Of a DNA stretch of 42,346 bases, positions 6,591-14,876 are shown in pieces. The notes under the pieces are model-generated. The model saw only the letters and a list, made by a program, of their open reading frames with translations, was not told the origin of the DNA and ran no database searches. The stretch is from positions 1 through 42,346 of the forward strand of contig NZ_JBKBQM010000027.1 of NCBI RefSeq assembly GCF_046292685.1. Reading direction: 5' to 3'. The position numbers and the translations under genes are program-made. This DNA comes from Wagnerdoeblera sp046292685. GTDB taxonomy: Bacteria > Pseudomonadota > Alphaproteobacteria > Rhodobacterales > Rhodobacteraceae. Numbering within the stretch: position 1 is the stretch's first letter; every line of letters starts with the position of its first letter.

Positions 6591-7580
6591 ATGAAAGCCC
6601 CCTTCCTTGCGACCTGCGGCCTGCTGGCTGCGACCACCCTTGCCTCGGCCCAGGTGCCGGTGCTGACGGTGCTGACCTATGACAGTTTCGCCTCGGACTG
6701 GGGTCCGGGGCCCGTGGTCGAAAAGGCGTTCGAGGCGGAATGCGGCTGCGACCTGCGCTTTGTCCCCGCAGGCGACGGGGCGGCGCTGCTGGCCCGGCTG
6801 CGGCTGGAAGGCGCGCGCAGCACCGCGGATGTGGTGCTGGGCCTCGATACCAACCTGACGGCGGCGGCGGCGGCCACCGGGCTGTTCGCGCCCCACGGCG
6901 TCAGCGCTGCGCTGGATCTGCCGGTGGCCTGGGACGACCCGCTGTTCCTGCCGTTCGACTGGGGGTGGTTCGCCTTTGTCCACGACAAGGCGCGCGTGCC
7001 CGCCCCGCCGCGCAGCTTCGAGGCGCTGGCCGATTCGGACCTGAAGGTGGTGATCCAGGATCCGCGGTCGTCCACCCCGGGGCTGGGGCTGGTGATGTGG
7101 GTGCAGGCGGCCTATGGCGACCGCGCGGCGGAAATCTGGGGCCGGCTGGCCGACAACGTGCTGACCGTGACGCCGGGGTGGTCGGAATCCTACGACCTGT
7201 TCCTGAAAGGCGAGGCGGACATGGTGCTGTCCTACACCACCTCGCCGGCCTATCACCTGATCGCCGAAAACGACGACAGCAAGGCCGCGGCCGCCTTCGA
7301 CGAAGGGCATTACCTGCAGGTCGAGGTGGCAGGCGTGCTGGCCAATGCCCCGCAACCCGACCTCGCGCGCGCCTTCATGGCCTTTGTCGCGTCCGAGGCG
7401 TTTCAGGCCGCGATCCCGGAAACCAACTGGATGTATCCTGCCCGAACGCCGGCCGCCGGCCTGCCCGAAGGCTTTGCCACCCTGCACCGCCCGGAACGGT
7501 CGCTGCTGTTCGCGCCGGCCGAGGCGCAGGGGCTGCGCGATGCGGCGGTGGAAACCTGGCGCACGGCGCTTGCACGGTGA
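6591..7580 (+). CDS. thiB: Thiamine ABC transporter, periplasmic binding protein
   Basis: A 329-residue periplasmic solute-binding protein. A signal peptide (about 1-20, ending TLASAQ) is followed by LTVLTYDSFASDWGPGP, the characteristic start of ThiB. The hinge and ligand-lobe segments (DVVLGLDTNL, LPFDWGWFAFV, GWSESYDLFLKGEADMVLSY) match the thiamine/TPP-binding family. It delivers thiamine or its phosphates to the ThiP-ThiQ membrane complex. The ATG follows GGAGG at 6581. It is the first gene behind the TPP riboswitch, and thiP starts inside its stop (GTGA overlap). Confidence 0.95.
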   Translation: MKAPFLATCGLLAATTLASAQVPVLTVLTYDSFASDWGPGPVVEKAFEAECGCDLRFVPAGDGAALLARLRLEGARSTADVVLGLDTNLTAAAAATGLFAPHGVSAALDLPVAWDDPLFLPFDWGWFAFVHDKARVPAPPRSFEALADSDLKVVIQDPRSSTPGLGLVMWVQAAYGDRAAEIWGRLADNVLTVTPGWSESYDLFLKGEADMVLSYTTSPAYHLIAENDDSKAAAAFDEGHYLQVEVAGVLANAPQPDLARAFMAFVASEAFQAAIPETNWMYPARTPAAGLPEGFATLHRPERSLLFAPAEAQGLRDAAVETWRTALAR

Positions 7581-9151
7581 GCGCGGGGGGCGCCAGCGCC
7601 TTGCACCGGCCCTCGCCCGGCATCCGGGCGGGGCAGCTGGCGGCGCTGGCCATCGCCGGGCTGATCCTGGCCTGCCTGGTCGCGCTGCTGCTGCAGGCGG
7701 GGCGCCCGCGGCTGGGCCCGGCCGACTGGGCGGCGGTGCGTTTCACGCTGGCGCAGGCGGCGGTGTCGGCGCTGGTGTCGGCGGCGCTGGCCGTGCCGGT
7801 GGCCCGCGCGCTGGCGCGGCGGCGGTTTGCGGGGCGCGCGGGCCTGGTGGCGGCGCTGGGGGTGCCGTTCCTGTTGCCGGTGATCGTGGCGGTGCTGGCG
7901 CTGCTGGCGGTGTTCGGGCGCAACGGCGCGGTGAACGCCGGGCTGGCCGGGCTGGGCCTGCCGGGGGTGAACATCTATGGCCCGCATGGCGTGGTGCTGG
8001 CCCATGTGTTCCTGAACCTGCCGCTGGCCGTGCGGATGCTGCTGCACGGTTGGCAGGCGATTCCGGCCGAACGGGTGCGGCTGGCGCAGGCGCTGGGGCT
8101 GGGGCCGGGCGGCATGTGGTGCCATGTCGAGCTGCCGATGCTGCGCGCGGTGCTGCCCGGGGCGATGCTCGCGGTGTTCCTGATCTGCCTGACCTCGTTT
8201 GCCGTCGCGTTGATCCTGGGCGGTGGGCCGGCGGCCACCACCGTGGAACTGGCGATCTATCAGGCGGTGCGCTTCGACTTCGACCTGCCGCGGGCAGCGG
8301 CGCTGGCCGGCCTGCAATTCGCGCTGTGCGCGGCGGCGGTGCTGCTGGCGGCGCGCTGGACGCAGCCGGCGGCGGCCGGCGCGGGGCTTGGCCGCCCGCT
8401 GGTGCTGCCGCGCCCCGGCGGCTGGCGCCGCGCGGCCGATGCGCTGGCGATCGCGGCGGCGGCGATGTTTCTGCTGGCGCCGCTGGCGGTGGTGGTGGTG
8501 CGCGGGCTGCCGGGGCTGGGTGCGCTGCCGGCGCCGGTGTGGGCGGCCGCGGGGCGGTCGGTGCTGCTGGCGCTGGCGGTGGCGGCGATGACGGCGGCGG
8601 CGTTGCTGGCGCTGGGGGCGGCGGCGGCGCGGCGCGGGGCGGCAGCGCGGGCGGTGGAACTGGCGGGGATGCTGCCGATGGCGGCCAGCGCGCTGGTGCT
8701 GGGCACGGGGCTGTTCCTGCTGCTGGACCCGTTCGTGGCGCCACCGCGGCTGGCCTTGCCGGTGACGGCCCTGGTCAACCTGCTGCTGGCGCTGCCCTTT
8801 GCCTTGCGCCTGGTGCTGCCTGCCTGGCGCGCGGCCGAAGCGACCCAGGGCCGCCTGGCCGATGCCTTGGGCCTCACAGGCCTCGCCCGCCTGCGCCATG
8901 CCATCTGGCCGCAGCTGCGCCGCCCCTTCGGCATGGCGCTGGGGCTGTCGGCGGCGCTGGCGATGGGCGATCTGGGCGTGATCGCGTTGTTCGCCACCGA
9001 AGGCAATGCGACCTTGCCCTTGCAGGTCTGGCGGCTGATGGGCGCCTATCGCACCGAAGCGGCCGAGGCCGCGGCCCTGCTGCTGGTGGGCCTGTCGCTG
9101 GCCCTGTTCCTGATCTTCGACCTTTGGGGGCGCTGCCATGCTGACGCTTGA
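7577..9151 (+). CDS. thiP: Thiamine ABC transporter, permease
   Basis: A 524-residue inner-membrane permease with two fused binding-protein-dependent transport domains, about 12 hydrophobic segments in all. Each half carries an EAA-type loop contacting the ATPase: near RLAQALGLGPGGMWCHVELP in the first and the DALGLTGLARLRHAIWP segment in the second. The GTG start at 7577 overlaps the thiB stop by four bases; longer in-frame starts lie inside thiB and were rejected. Length fits ThiP. It forms the membrane channel for thiamine uptake with ThiB and ThiQ. Confidence 0.93.
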   Translation: MSAGGASALHRPSPGIRAGQLAALAIAGLILACLVALLLQAGRPRLGPADWAAVRFTLAQAAVSALVSAALAVPVARALARRRFAGRAGLVAALGVPFLLPVIVAVLALLAVFGRNGAVNAGLAGLGLPGVNIYGPHGVVLAHVFLNLPLAVRMLLHGWQAIPAERVRLAQALGLGPGGMWCHVELPMLRAVLPGAMLAVFLICLTSFAVALILGGGPAATTVELAIYQAVRFDFDLPRAAALAGLQFALCAAAVLLAARWTQPAAAGAGLGRPLVLPRPGGWRRAADALAIAAAAMFLLAPLAVVVVRGLPGLGALPAPVWAAAGRSVLLALAVAAMTAAALLALGAAAARRGAAARAVELAGMLPMAASALVLGTGLFLLLDPFVAPPRLALPVTALVNLLLALPFALRLVLPAWRAAEATQGRLADALGLTGLARLRHAIWPQLRRPFGMALGLSAALAMGDLGVIALFATEGNATLPLQVWRLMGAYRTEAAEAAALLLVGLSLALFLIFDLWGRCHADA

Positions 9152-9833
9152 TGCCGTGCTGCTGGAACAGGACGGGTTCCGCCTGAGCGCCGACTGGTCG
9201 GTGCCGCAAGGCGCCCGGGTGGCGGTGCTCGGGCCTTCGGGGGCGGGGAAATCCACGCTGCTGGCGGCCATCGCGGGGTTCCTCGCGCCGGTGTCGGGGC
9301 GCATCCTGTGGGCGGGGCGGGACATGACCCTGACCCCGCCGGGCGACCGGCCGCTGTCGATCCTGTTTCAGGACGGCAACCTGTTCGCGCACCTGACCGC
9401 GGCGCAGAACCTGGGCCTGGGGCTTGACCCACGGCTGAAGCTGACGCCCGACCAGCACGCGCAGGTGGCGCAGGCGCTGGCGCAGGTCGGGCTGGCCGAC
9501 AAGGCGGCGCGCCGTCCGGCGGCGCTGTCGGGGGGCGAACAGTCGCGCGTCGCCCTCGCCCGCGCCTTGCTGCGCGCCCGGCCGCTGCTGTTGCTGGACG
9601 AGCCCTTTGCCGCCCTGGGCCCGGCGCTGAAGACCGAGATGCTGGCGCTGGTGGATGCCATCGCCACCCGCACCGGCGCCACGGTGCTGATGGTCACCCA
9701 CGACCCCGCCGACGCCCGCCGGCTGTGCCCGCTGACCGTGCTGGTGGCCGAGGGCATCGCCCATGCCCCGGCCGCCACCGCCGCATTGCTGGATGCGCCC
9801 CCGCCGGTGCTGGCCGCCTATCTGGGTCGCTGA
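9138..9833 (+). CDS. thiQ: Thiamine ABC transporter, ATP-binding protein
   Basis: A 231-residue ABC ATPase. Walker A is GPSGAGKST (32-40), the Q-loop FQDGNLF begins near residue 77, the signature is LSGGEQSR (130-137), Walker B is LLLLDEP (150-156) and the switch His188 lies in THD. Gln78 is in the usual Q-loop position. It starts 14 bases before the thiP stop, so all three thi genes are translationally coupled and controlled by the upstream riboswitch. The repeat with hairpins at 9838-9905 immediately follows and may end the operon. Confidence 0.95.
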   Translation: MLTLDAVLLEQDGFRLSADWSVPQGARVAVLGPSGAGKSTLLAAIAGFLAPVSGRILWAGRDMTLTPPGDRPLSILFQDGNLFAHLTAAQNLGLGLDPRLKLTPDQHAQVAQALAQVGLADKAARRPAALSGGEQSRVALARALLRARPLLLLDEPFAALGPALKTEMLALVDAIATRTGATVLMVTHDPADARRLCPLTVLVAEGIAHAPAATAALLDAPPPVLAAYLGR

Positions 9834-9837
9834 GTTC

Positions 9838-9905
9838 TTTCACCTTGTGAAAATATCCCGGGGGGGGCGCGCCGCAGGCGCGGCGGGGGGCAGCGCCCCC
9901 CCCTT
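9838..9905 (+). repeat. Dispersed intergenic repeat, copy B
   Basis: The core TTTCACCTTGTGAAAATATC is followed by CCGGGG, a dyad (CGCGCC/GGCGCG) and a second dyad (GGGGGGC/GCGCCCCCC). It begins five bases after the thiQ stop, in the same orientation as copy A, and its terminal hairpin could act as the end of the thi transcript. Confidence 0.85.
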
Positions 9906-9926
9906 TGCAGCGCGCCCTGCCGCCTC

Positions 9927-9970
9927 TTGTGCTGCCGGTGCCGACCGCTTAAAACTGGAATCGTTCTAAG
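9927..9970 (+). promoter_or_regulatory. mbfA promoter with an Irr-box-like operator
   Basis: A candidate promoter has TTGTGC (9927-9932), a 17-base spacer and TAAAAC (9950-9955). Overlapping the expected start is CTGGAATCGTTCTAAG (9955-9970). It is an imperfect dyad (TGGAA-tcg-TTCTA) that resembles the iron-control element TTAGAA..TTCTAA bound by Irr in alphaproteobacteria. mbfA is a known Irr target in other species, and irr is encoded 1.6 kb downstream of mbfA. The site also overlaps the ribosome-binding sequence TAAGGAG. Binding is not shown. Confidence 0.5.
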
Positions 9971-9980
9971 GAGTGTTCCC

Positions 9981-10958
9981 ATGATTCCGGGTTTCGGCCA
10001 ACGCCGCCGCTTTTCCGACCTGTCCGAACGCGAGGTTCTGGCGCTGGCCATTTCCAGCGAGGAGGACGACGCCCGCATCTATCGCAGCTATGCCGAGCGT
10101 CTGCGCGAGCGTCACCCGGCCAGCGCCGCGGTGTTCGAGGCGATGGCGGCCGAGGAAGATGGCCACCGCAACCGCCTGATCGCCGCCCATCGCAGCCGGT
10201 TCGGCGAGGTGATTCCGCTGATCCGGCGCGAGCATGTGGCAGGCTATTACGCGCGCCGTCCGGTCTGGCTGGTGGAAAACCTGCCGCTCGACACCATTCG
10301 TGCCGAGGCGCGCGCGATGGAACGGCAGGCCCAGCGGTTCTACGAACAGGCCGCGGCCCGCACCACCGATGCCGCGACCCGGGCGCTGCTGGGCGACCTG
10401 GCTGCGGCCGAGGCGGCGCACGACCGCACCGCCGGCGCGCTGGAGGCCGAGCATCTGCCCGAGGACACCCGCGCCGAAGAAGACGAAGGCGCGCGGCGCC
10501 AGTTCATCCTGACCTGGGTTCAGCCGGGGCTTGCCGGGTTGATGGATGGGTCGGTGTCCACGCTGGCGCCGATCTTTGCCACCGCCTTTGCCACGCAAGA
10601 CCCCTGGACGACCTTTCAGGTCGGCCTTGCCGCCAGCATCGGTGCGGGCATCTCGATGGGTTTCACCGAGGCGGCGCATGACGATGGCGTGCTGTCGGGC
10701 CGCGGCAGCCCGGTCAAGCGCGGGCTGGCCTCGGGGGTGATGACCACGGTGGGGGGCCTTGGCCATGCGCTGCCCTATCTCATCCCCGATTTCTGGCTGG
10801 CGACCTCGATCGCGATTGCGGTGGTGTTCGTCGAGCTCTGGGCCATCGTGTGGATCCAGAACCGTTTCATGGAAACGCCGTTCTGGCGCGCCACGCTGCA
10901 GATCGTGATGGGCGGCGCGATGGTGCTGGCGGCGGGCATCCTGATCGGCGCCGGATGA
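9981..10958 (+). CDS. mbfA: Membrane-bound ferritin-like iron exporter MbfA
   Basis: A 325-residue protein with two parts. The N-terminal half (about 10-165) is an erythrin/ferritin-like four-helix domain; metal-ligand clusters are visible in SSEEDDARIY (25-34) and AAEEDGHRNRL (56-66). The C-terminal half (about 175-325) is a VIT1-type membrane domain with DGSVSTLAPIFATAFA and several hydrophobic helices. MbfA proteins export iron across the inner membrane and protect against iron and peroxide stress. The ATG follows TAAGGAG. The gene stands alone behind the Irr-like operator and converges on the hydrolase-HAD-irr genes. Confidence 0.92.
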   Translation: MIPGFGQRRRFSDLSEREVLALAISSEEDDARIYRSYAERLRERHPASAAVFEAMAAEEDGHRNRLIAAHRSRFGEVIPLIRREHVAGYYARRPVWLVENLPLDTIRAEARAMERQAQRFYEQAAARTTDAATRALLGDLAAAEAAHDRTAGALEAEHLPEDTRAEEDEGARRQFILTWVQPGLAGLMDGSVSTLAPIFATAFATQDPWTTFQVGLAASIGAGISMGFTEAAHDDGVLSGRGSPVKRGLASGVMTTVGGLGHALPYLIPDFWLATSIAIAVVFVELWAIVWIQNRFMETPFWRATLQIVMGGAMVLAAGILIGAG

Positions 10959-10988
10959 CGGTGCCGGGGGCCGCAGGGCGGTGCCGGG

Positions 10989-11840
10989 TCAGACCCGGCC
11001 CGAGGCCTGCACCGCCGACAGCCAGTCGTGCAGCAGCGCCACCGATTCCGGTTCGTCGAGAAACGGGATATGCGCGCGGTCGGGCACTTCGGCGAACAGC
11101 ATGTCGGGTCGCCGGCGGCGCATTTCGGCCACCACGCCGGGGCTCAGCAGGTCGCTGTTGGCACCGCGCAGCAGCGCCATCGGCAGGCCTGCGCATGCGT
11201 CGAACAGCGGCCACAGGTCGGGCGCCGGGCCCTGGAACGCGGCAAGGAAGCTTTCGCGCAAGGCGGGGTCGTAGTTGATCTTCAGCCCGCCCTTGCCGTC
11301 GGGCAGGGTGTGGCGGCGCGCCTCGTCCAGCCAGCGGCTGGCCGGCACGTTGTCCATGCCGGGGTTGGCGGCCGGCAGCACGCGGGCGAAATCCTCGACC
11401 GTCTTTGCCGCAGGGTTGCGGCCGACGTAATCCTTGATCCGGCCCAACCCGTCCATTTCCAGCTGCGGGCCGACATCGTTCAGGCACAGCCCGGCCAGCC
11501 GGTCGTGGGCGGTGGCGCCAAGGAACATGCCGATCATCCCCCCGCGCGAGGTGCCCAGCACCGCGGCCCGCGGCAGGCCCAGGTGATCGAGCAATTCCAC
11601 CGCATCGCGCGCCTCGCGCGGGACGGTGTAGGTGGCGGGCCCGGTCCAGCCGGATTGTCCGCGACCGCGATAATCCATGCGGATGACCCGCCAGCCGGCC
11701 GGCAGGTGCGGCAGCACATAATCGAAGTCGCTGGCGTTGCGCGTCAGCCCCGAAAGGCACAGCAGCGGCCGGCCGCTGCCCTGGTCGGCATAGGCGATGG
11801 CGGCGCCATCGCTGGCGGTGAAACGGTGCATCGGGGTCAT
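10989..11840 (-). CDS. Alpha/beta fold hydrolase
   Basis: A 283-residue cytoplasmic hydrolase. The nucleophile elbow is GTSRGG (Ser98), MDYRGRGQSGW (55-65) is the typical strand-4 loop, and AHIPFLDEPES near the C-terminus carries the catalytic histidine. The set is typical of the lactonase/epoxide-hydrolase-like branch, but the substrate cannot be named. The ATG at 11840 overlaps the stop of the HAD gene (ATGA), so the two form an operon. A haloacid or phosphoester intermediate shared by the pair is possible but not shown. Confidence 0.87.
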   Translation of the reverse strand: MTPMHRFTASDGAAIAYADQGSGRPLLCLSGLTRNASDFDYVLPHLPAGWRVIRMDYRGRGQSGWTGPATYTVPREARDAVELLDHLGLPRAAVLGTSRGGMIGMFLGATAHDRLAGLCLNDVGPQLEMDGLGRIKDYVGRNPAAKTVEDFARVLPAANPGMDNVPASRWLDEARRHTLPDGKGGLKINYDPALRESFLAAFQGPAPDLWPLFDACAGLPMALLRGANSDLLSPGVVAEMRRRRPDMLFAEVPDRAHIPFLDEPESVALLHDWLSAVQASGRV

Positions 11841-12520
11841 TCGGGCCTCAGCAGATCGGGAAGGGGGGACAGGTCGGGCAGGACATGGGCGGGGCGGTGC
11901 GGCAGCCGGTCCACCGGCAAGGCGCTGCGGTTGACCCAGACGGTGCGAAAGCCGAACCGGGCGGCGCCGGCGATATCCCACCCGTTCGACGAGACAAAGG
12001 CCGCGGCCCCGGGCGCGATGCCCAGCCGGTCGCAGGCCAGGGCATAGACCCGCGGATCGGGCTTGAACACGCCCACCTCCTCGACCGACAGCACGGCGGC
12101 AAAGCGGTCTGCCAGCCCGGCCGATGCCACGGCAGCCGACAGCATGGCCGGCGACCCGTTGGACAGGATCGCGCAAGCGACCCCCTGTGCCGCCAGCGCG
12201 GCCAGCATCGCGGGCACCTCGGCAAAGCAATCGAGCCGGTCATAGAGCGCCATCAGCGGCGGGTGCAGCGCAGGCGGCAGGCCGTGGCGTTCCAGCGCCC
12301 AGTCCAGCGCCTCGGCGGTCACGCGGGCAAAATCGGCATGGTCGCCCATGATGGCGCGCAGCCAGGAATATTCCAGCTGCTTGCGGCGCCAGTCCTCGGC
12401 CAGAGGTTGCCAGACGGGTTGCAAGGCCGCGTCCTGCGCGGCCAGGCGGCGCGCGGCGGCCGACACATCGAACAGGGTGCCGTAGGCATCGAAGATGCAG
12501 TGGGTGGGCAAGGCGTTCAT
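11837..12520 (-). CDS. HAD-superfamily hydrolase, type II haloacid dehalogenase-like
   Basis: A 227-residue HAD protein. The nucleophile Asp11 is in FDAYGTLFDV. Motif II is LSNGS, motif III lies in KPDPRVY, and motif IV is VSSNGWDI. The Phe-Asp-Ala-Tyr-Gly-Thr-Leu-Phe-Asp pattern and the SSNGWD motif are those of L-2-haloacid dehalogenases (EC 3.8.1.2), which hydrolyse C-halogen bonds through an Asp ester. Many genomic members have unknown substrates. Length is family-typical. It lies upstream of, and overlaps by four bases, the alpha/beta hydrolase gene. Confidence 0.88.
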   Translation of the reverse strand: MNALPTHCIFDAYGTLFDVSAAARRLAAQDAALQPVWQPLAEDWRRKQLEYSWLRAIMGDHADFARVTAEALDWALERHGLPPALHPPLMALYDRLDCFAEVPAMLAALAAQGVACAILSNGSPAMLSAAVASAGLADRFAAVLSVEEVGVFKPDPRVYALACDRLGIAPGAAAFVSSNGWDIAGAARFGFRTVWVNRSALPVDRLPHRPAHVLPDLSPLPDLLRPE

Positions 12521-12563
12521 GCCGGGCAGGGTGGCACGACGCGCCGCCGGGGAAAAGCCCCGA

Positions 12564-13004
12564 TCAGGTGCTGCGGCGCAGGCGGATCACCACATCGACC
12601 CGCGCCACCTCGGTGCCCGGGGGGGCCTTGGGCAGGCCGACGATCCGCAGGCCATCGGCCGGGGCATCGGTCAGTTCCGCGGTGTCTTCCCAGAAGAAAT
12701 GCGGGTGATCCTCGACCCGGGTGTCGAAATAGCTGCGCGCGCCATCGACGGTGACTTCCTGCATCAGCCCGGCGTCGCAGAATGCCTTGAGCGTGTTGTA
12801 GACCGTGGCAAGCGAGACGCGTTCGCCCGTGCCTTGCGTGGCGGCGAACAGGCTTTCGGCGGTGACGTGGCGGTCCTGCCCGTCGCCCACCAGCAGCGCG
12901 GCAAGCGTCTGGCGCTGGCGCGTGGGCCGCAACCCGGCGCGGGCAAGCCACATCACGCCGCGATCGAGCGCGTCCTGGGTGATCGGTGCAAGAGCGTCAT
13001 ACAT
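12564..13004 (-). CDS. irr: Iron response regulator Irr (Fur family)
   Basis: A 146-residue Fur-superfamily regulator. The winged helix contains RPTRQRQTLAALL (27-39), HVTAE (46-50) and VSLATVYNTLKAF (63-75). The dimerisation domain follows with YFDTRVEDHPHFFWED (92-107). These features are closer to Irr than to Fur or Zur. The usual HHH cluster reads H-P-H (100-102), and no N-terminal heme-regulatory Cys-Pro motif is visible, as in the short Irr proteins of related bacteria. Irr represses iron storage and export and activates uptake under iron limitation, so mbfA is an expected target. The ATG at 13004 lacks a good ribosome site; a TTG 12 codons upstream is the alternative. Confidence 0.88.
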   Translation of the reverse strand: MYDALAPITQDALDRGVMWLARAGLRPTRQRQTLAALLVGDGQDRHVTAESLFAATQGTGERVSLATVYNTLKAFCDAGLMQEVTVDGARSYFDTRVEDHPHFFWEDTAELTDAPADGLRIVGLPKAPPGTEVARVDVVIRLRRST

Positions 13005-13011
13005 GACAGAA

Positions 13012-13040
13012 CAGATAGGCCGCAGGCGAAGGCTTTTCAA
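13012..13040 (-). promoter_or_regulatory. Candidate irr promoter, implying a leaderless mRNA
   Basis: Read on the minus strand, TTGAAA (13040-13035) and TATCTG (13017-13012) are separated by exactly 17 bases. Only seven bases separate the -10 box from the irr ATG at 13004, so transcription would begin at or next to the start codon. This also explains the absence of a Shine-Dalgarno sequence. Confidence 0.45.
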
Positions 13041-13112
13041 TCATGTTCTGCACCGGGTGCTTTCCTTGGCCGGCGGACCGGGGCATAGTGCGGGCGCGAA
13101 AGGAGGGGTGCC

Positions 13113-13352
13113 ATGCCGATCCTGTTTCTGGTCATCGTCGGGGCGGCCGCGGGGTTTCTGGCCACGCGCATCATGCGGGTCGAGGCCGATGTGCCCACCA
13201 CCATCGCCATCGGCGTCTTCGGCGCATTGCTGGGCGGGCTGGTGTTGCGCGCCTTGGTGACCATGGCCGGCTGGGCCGCGGGCTTTGTCGGGGCGGTGAT
13301 GGGGGCGCTGCTGCTGATCTGGCTGTGGCAGAAGGTGTCGGGCCGGCGCTAG
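13113..13352 (+). CDS. GlsB/YeaQ/YmgE family small membrane protein
   Basis: A 79-residue, glycine-rich protein with three hydrophobic helices. The first spans about residues 3-19 (LFLVIVGAAAGFLATRI), the second about 28-50 and the third about 54-74. This matches the transglycosylase-associated (GlsB/YeaQ) stress proteins, although the central sequence is diverged. The molecular function of the family is unknown; members respond to envelope or acid stress. AAGGAGGGG precedes the ATG. The gene lies between divergent irr and convergent trkH. Confidence 0.7.
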   Translation: MPILFLVIVGAAAGFLATRIMRVEADVPTTIAIGVFGALLGGLVLRALVTMAGWAAGFVGAVMGALLLIWLWQKVSGRR

Positions 13353-13371
13353 GCGGCCGAGGGCCGGGCGC

Positions 13372-14820
13372 TCAGCGCGCCCAGAACCGCACGGTGAACA
13401 GCACGTAGACCGACAGAAGTTCCAGCCGGCCCACCAGCATGCCGGCGATCATCAGCCATTTCGCGGTGGTGGGAAACCCGTTCACCGCCCCGGTCGGCCC
13501 CACTTCGGGGCCCCAGACCGGCCCGATATCGGCAATCGAGGTCCAGGCGGCGGTCAAGGCGCTGCGCGGGGCAAGCCCGGTCATGCCCAGCGCCACGGCC
13601 AGCACCCCGAAGCTCAGCACGAACAGCGTGAAGAACACGATGACCGAGTTGGTCACATCCCGATCGACGGTGCGCCCGTCCAGCCGCAGGGGCTGCACGG
13701 CATAGGGCATCAGCAGCCGGCGGATCTGGGTGCGGATCGCGGCGAACATCACCTGATAGCGGAACACCTTGACCGAGCATCCGGTGGACGAGGTGCACCC
13801 CCCGATGAAGCCCACGATCAGCAGCACGACAAAGGGCAGGTGCCCCCACAGCGTGACATCGCCGCTGCCATAGCCGGTGCCGCTGAAGATCGACACCACG
13901 TTGAACACCGAATCGTGCAAGGTATGCGGGGCGTGTTCGCCCTGGACCAGCACCCGCCAGACCACCACAGCAGCGACCGCATAAAAGGTCCAGCGCAGGT
14001 AGGCGCGCACCTGCGAATCGCGCCACAGCGGGGCTGCCTGGCCTTGCATCAGCTGGATGAAGCGGATGAAGGGCAGCGTCGACAGGATCATGAAGAACGC
14101 GCAGGCATAGTGCAGCGCATGGGAAAACCCGGTGAACGAGGTATCGCGGTTGGAAAACCCGCCGGTGGAAAGGGCGGTCAGCGCGTGGACCACCGCCTCG
14201 AAACCGTTCATGCCCAGCGCCCAGAACACCAGCGCGCAGGCGATGGTCAGCACGACGTAAATCTGCACCAGCGCGGCCGAGATATCGAGCGCGCGAGGCA
14301 GCACCTTGCCCAGCGTGTCGAAGCCTTCGGCGCGAAAGAACTGCATCCCGCCCACCTTCATCACCGGCAGGAAGATCAGCGCGACGATGACGATGCCGAG
14401 GCCCCCCAGCCATTGCAGCATGGCGCGCCACAGGTTCGCCCCCGGCGGCAAGGCATCGAGGCCCATGATGACGGTGGTTCCGGTGGTGGTCATGCCCGAA
14501 ACCGCTTCGAACATCGCGTCGGTGAACCCCAGTTCGGGGGCACCGATCATCAGCGGCAAGGCGCCGAAGGCCGGCAGCACGACCCAGACCCCGGTGGTCA
14601 GCACGAAGGACTGGCGCAGCGTCAGCCCCTGCCCGGTGCCGTTGGCGCAGGCCAGCGTCAGCAGCGCCCCGCACAGCCCGGTGATGACCGCCGATTCCGC
14701 AAAGGCCGCCCAGTTGTCGTTGCCGGCGGCCCAGTCCAGCGCCAGCGGGAACAGCATCAGCGCGCCCAGGGTGGCGGTCAGCAGGCCGATCACGTATCCG
14801 ACGGGGCGCAGGTCCAACAT
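13372..14820 (-). CDS. trkH: TrkH-family potassium uptake protein, pore subunit
   Basis: A 482-residue integral membrane protein with about ten hydrophobic segments arranged as repeated M1-P-M2 units. Filter-like glycine loops are visible: SGMTTTGTTV, LSTGGFSNRD, FSGTGYGSGD and the IADIGP region. GGCTSSTGCSVKVFRYQ carries the basic residues of the broken pore helix. The protein imports K+ together with the cytoplasmic regulator TrkA, which is not encoded here. The length is typical. Longer in-frame starts run into smpB and were rejected. It follows smpB on the same strand after 56 bases. Confidence 0.92.
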   Translation of the reverse strand: MLDLRPVGYVIGLLTATLGALMLFPLALDWAAGNDNWAAFAESAVITGLCGALLTLACANGTGQGLTLRQSFVLTTGVWVVLPAFGALPLMIGAPELGFTDAMFEAVSGMTTTGTTVIMGLDALPPGANLWRAMLQWLGGLGIVIVALIFLPVMKVGGMQFFRAEGFDTLGKVLPRALDISAALVQIYVVLTIACALVFWALGMNGFEAVVHALTALSTGGFSNRDTSFTGFSHALHYACAFFMILSTLPFIRFIQLMQGQAAPLWRDSQVRAYLRWTFYAVAAVVVWRVLVQGEHAPHTLHDSVFNVVSIFSGTGYGSGDVTLWGHLPFVVLLIVGFIGGCTSSTGCSVKVFRYQVMFAAIRTQIRRLLMPYAVQPLRLDGRTVDRDVTNSVIVFFTLFVLSFGVLAVALGMTGLAPRSALTAAWTSIADIGPVWGPEVGPTGAVNGFPTTAKWLMIAGMLVGRLELLSVYVLFTVRFWAR

Positions 14821-14876
14821 GGGCGCAGGCTTGGCGCGCGGGGCGCCGCCTGTCAAGCCGGGGCAGGCGGCGGCGG

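Noticed and set aside
6239..6682. An open frame that crosses the TPP riboswitch into thiB
   Set aside because: It overlaps a highly conserved RNA aptamer, has no ribosome site and no recognisable protein pattern.
10989..12520. Hydrolase-HAD pair as a haloalkanoate degradation operon
   Set aside because: The motifs allow dehalogenation, but no transporter, regulator or other catabolic gene supports a pathway.
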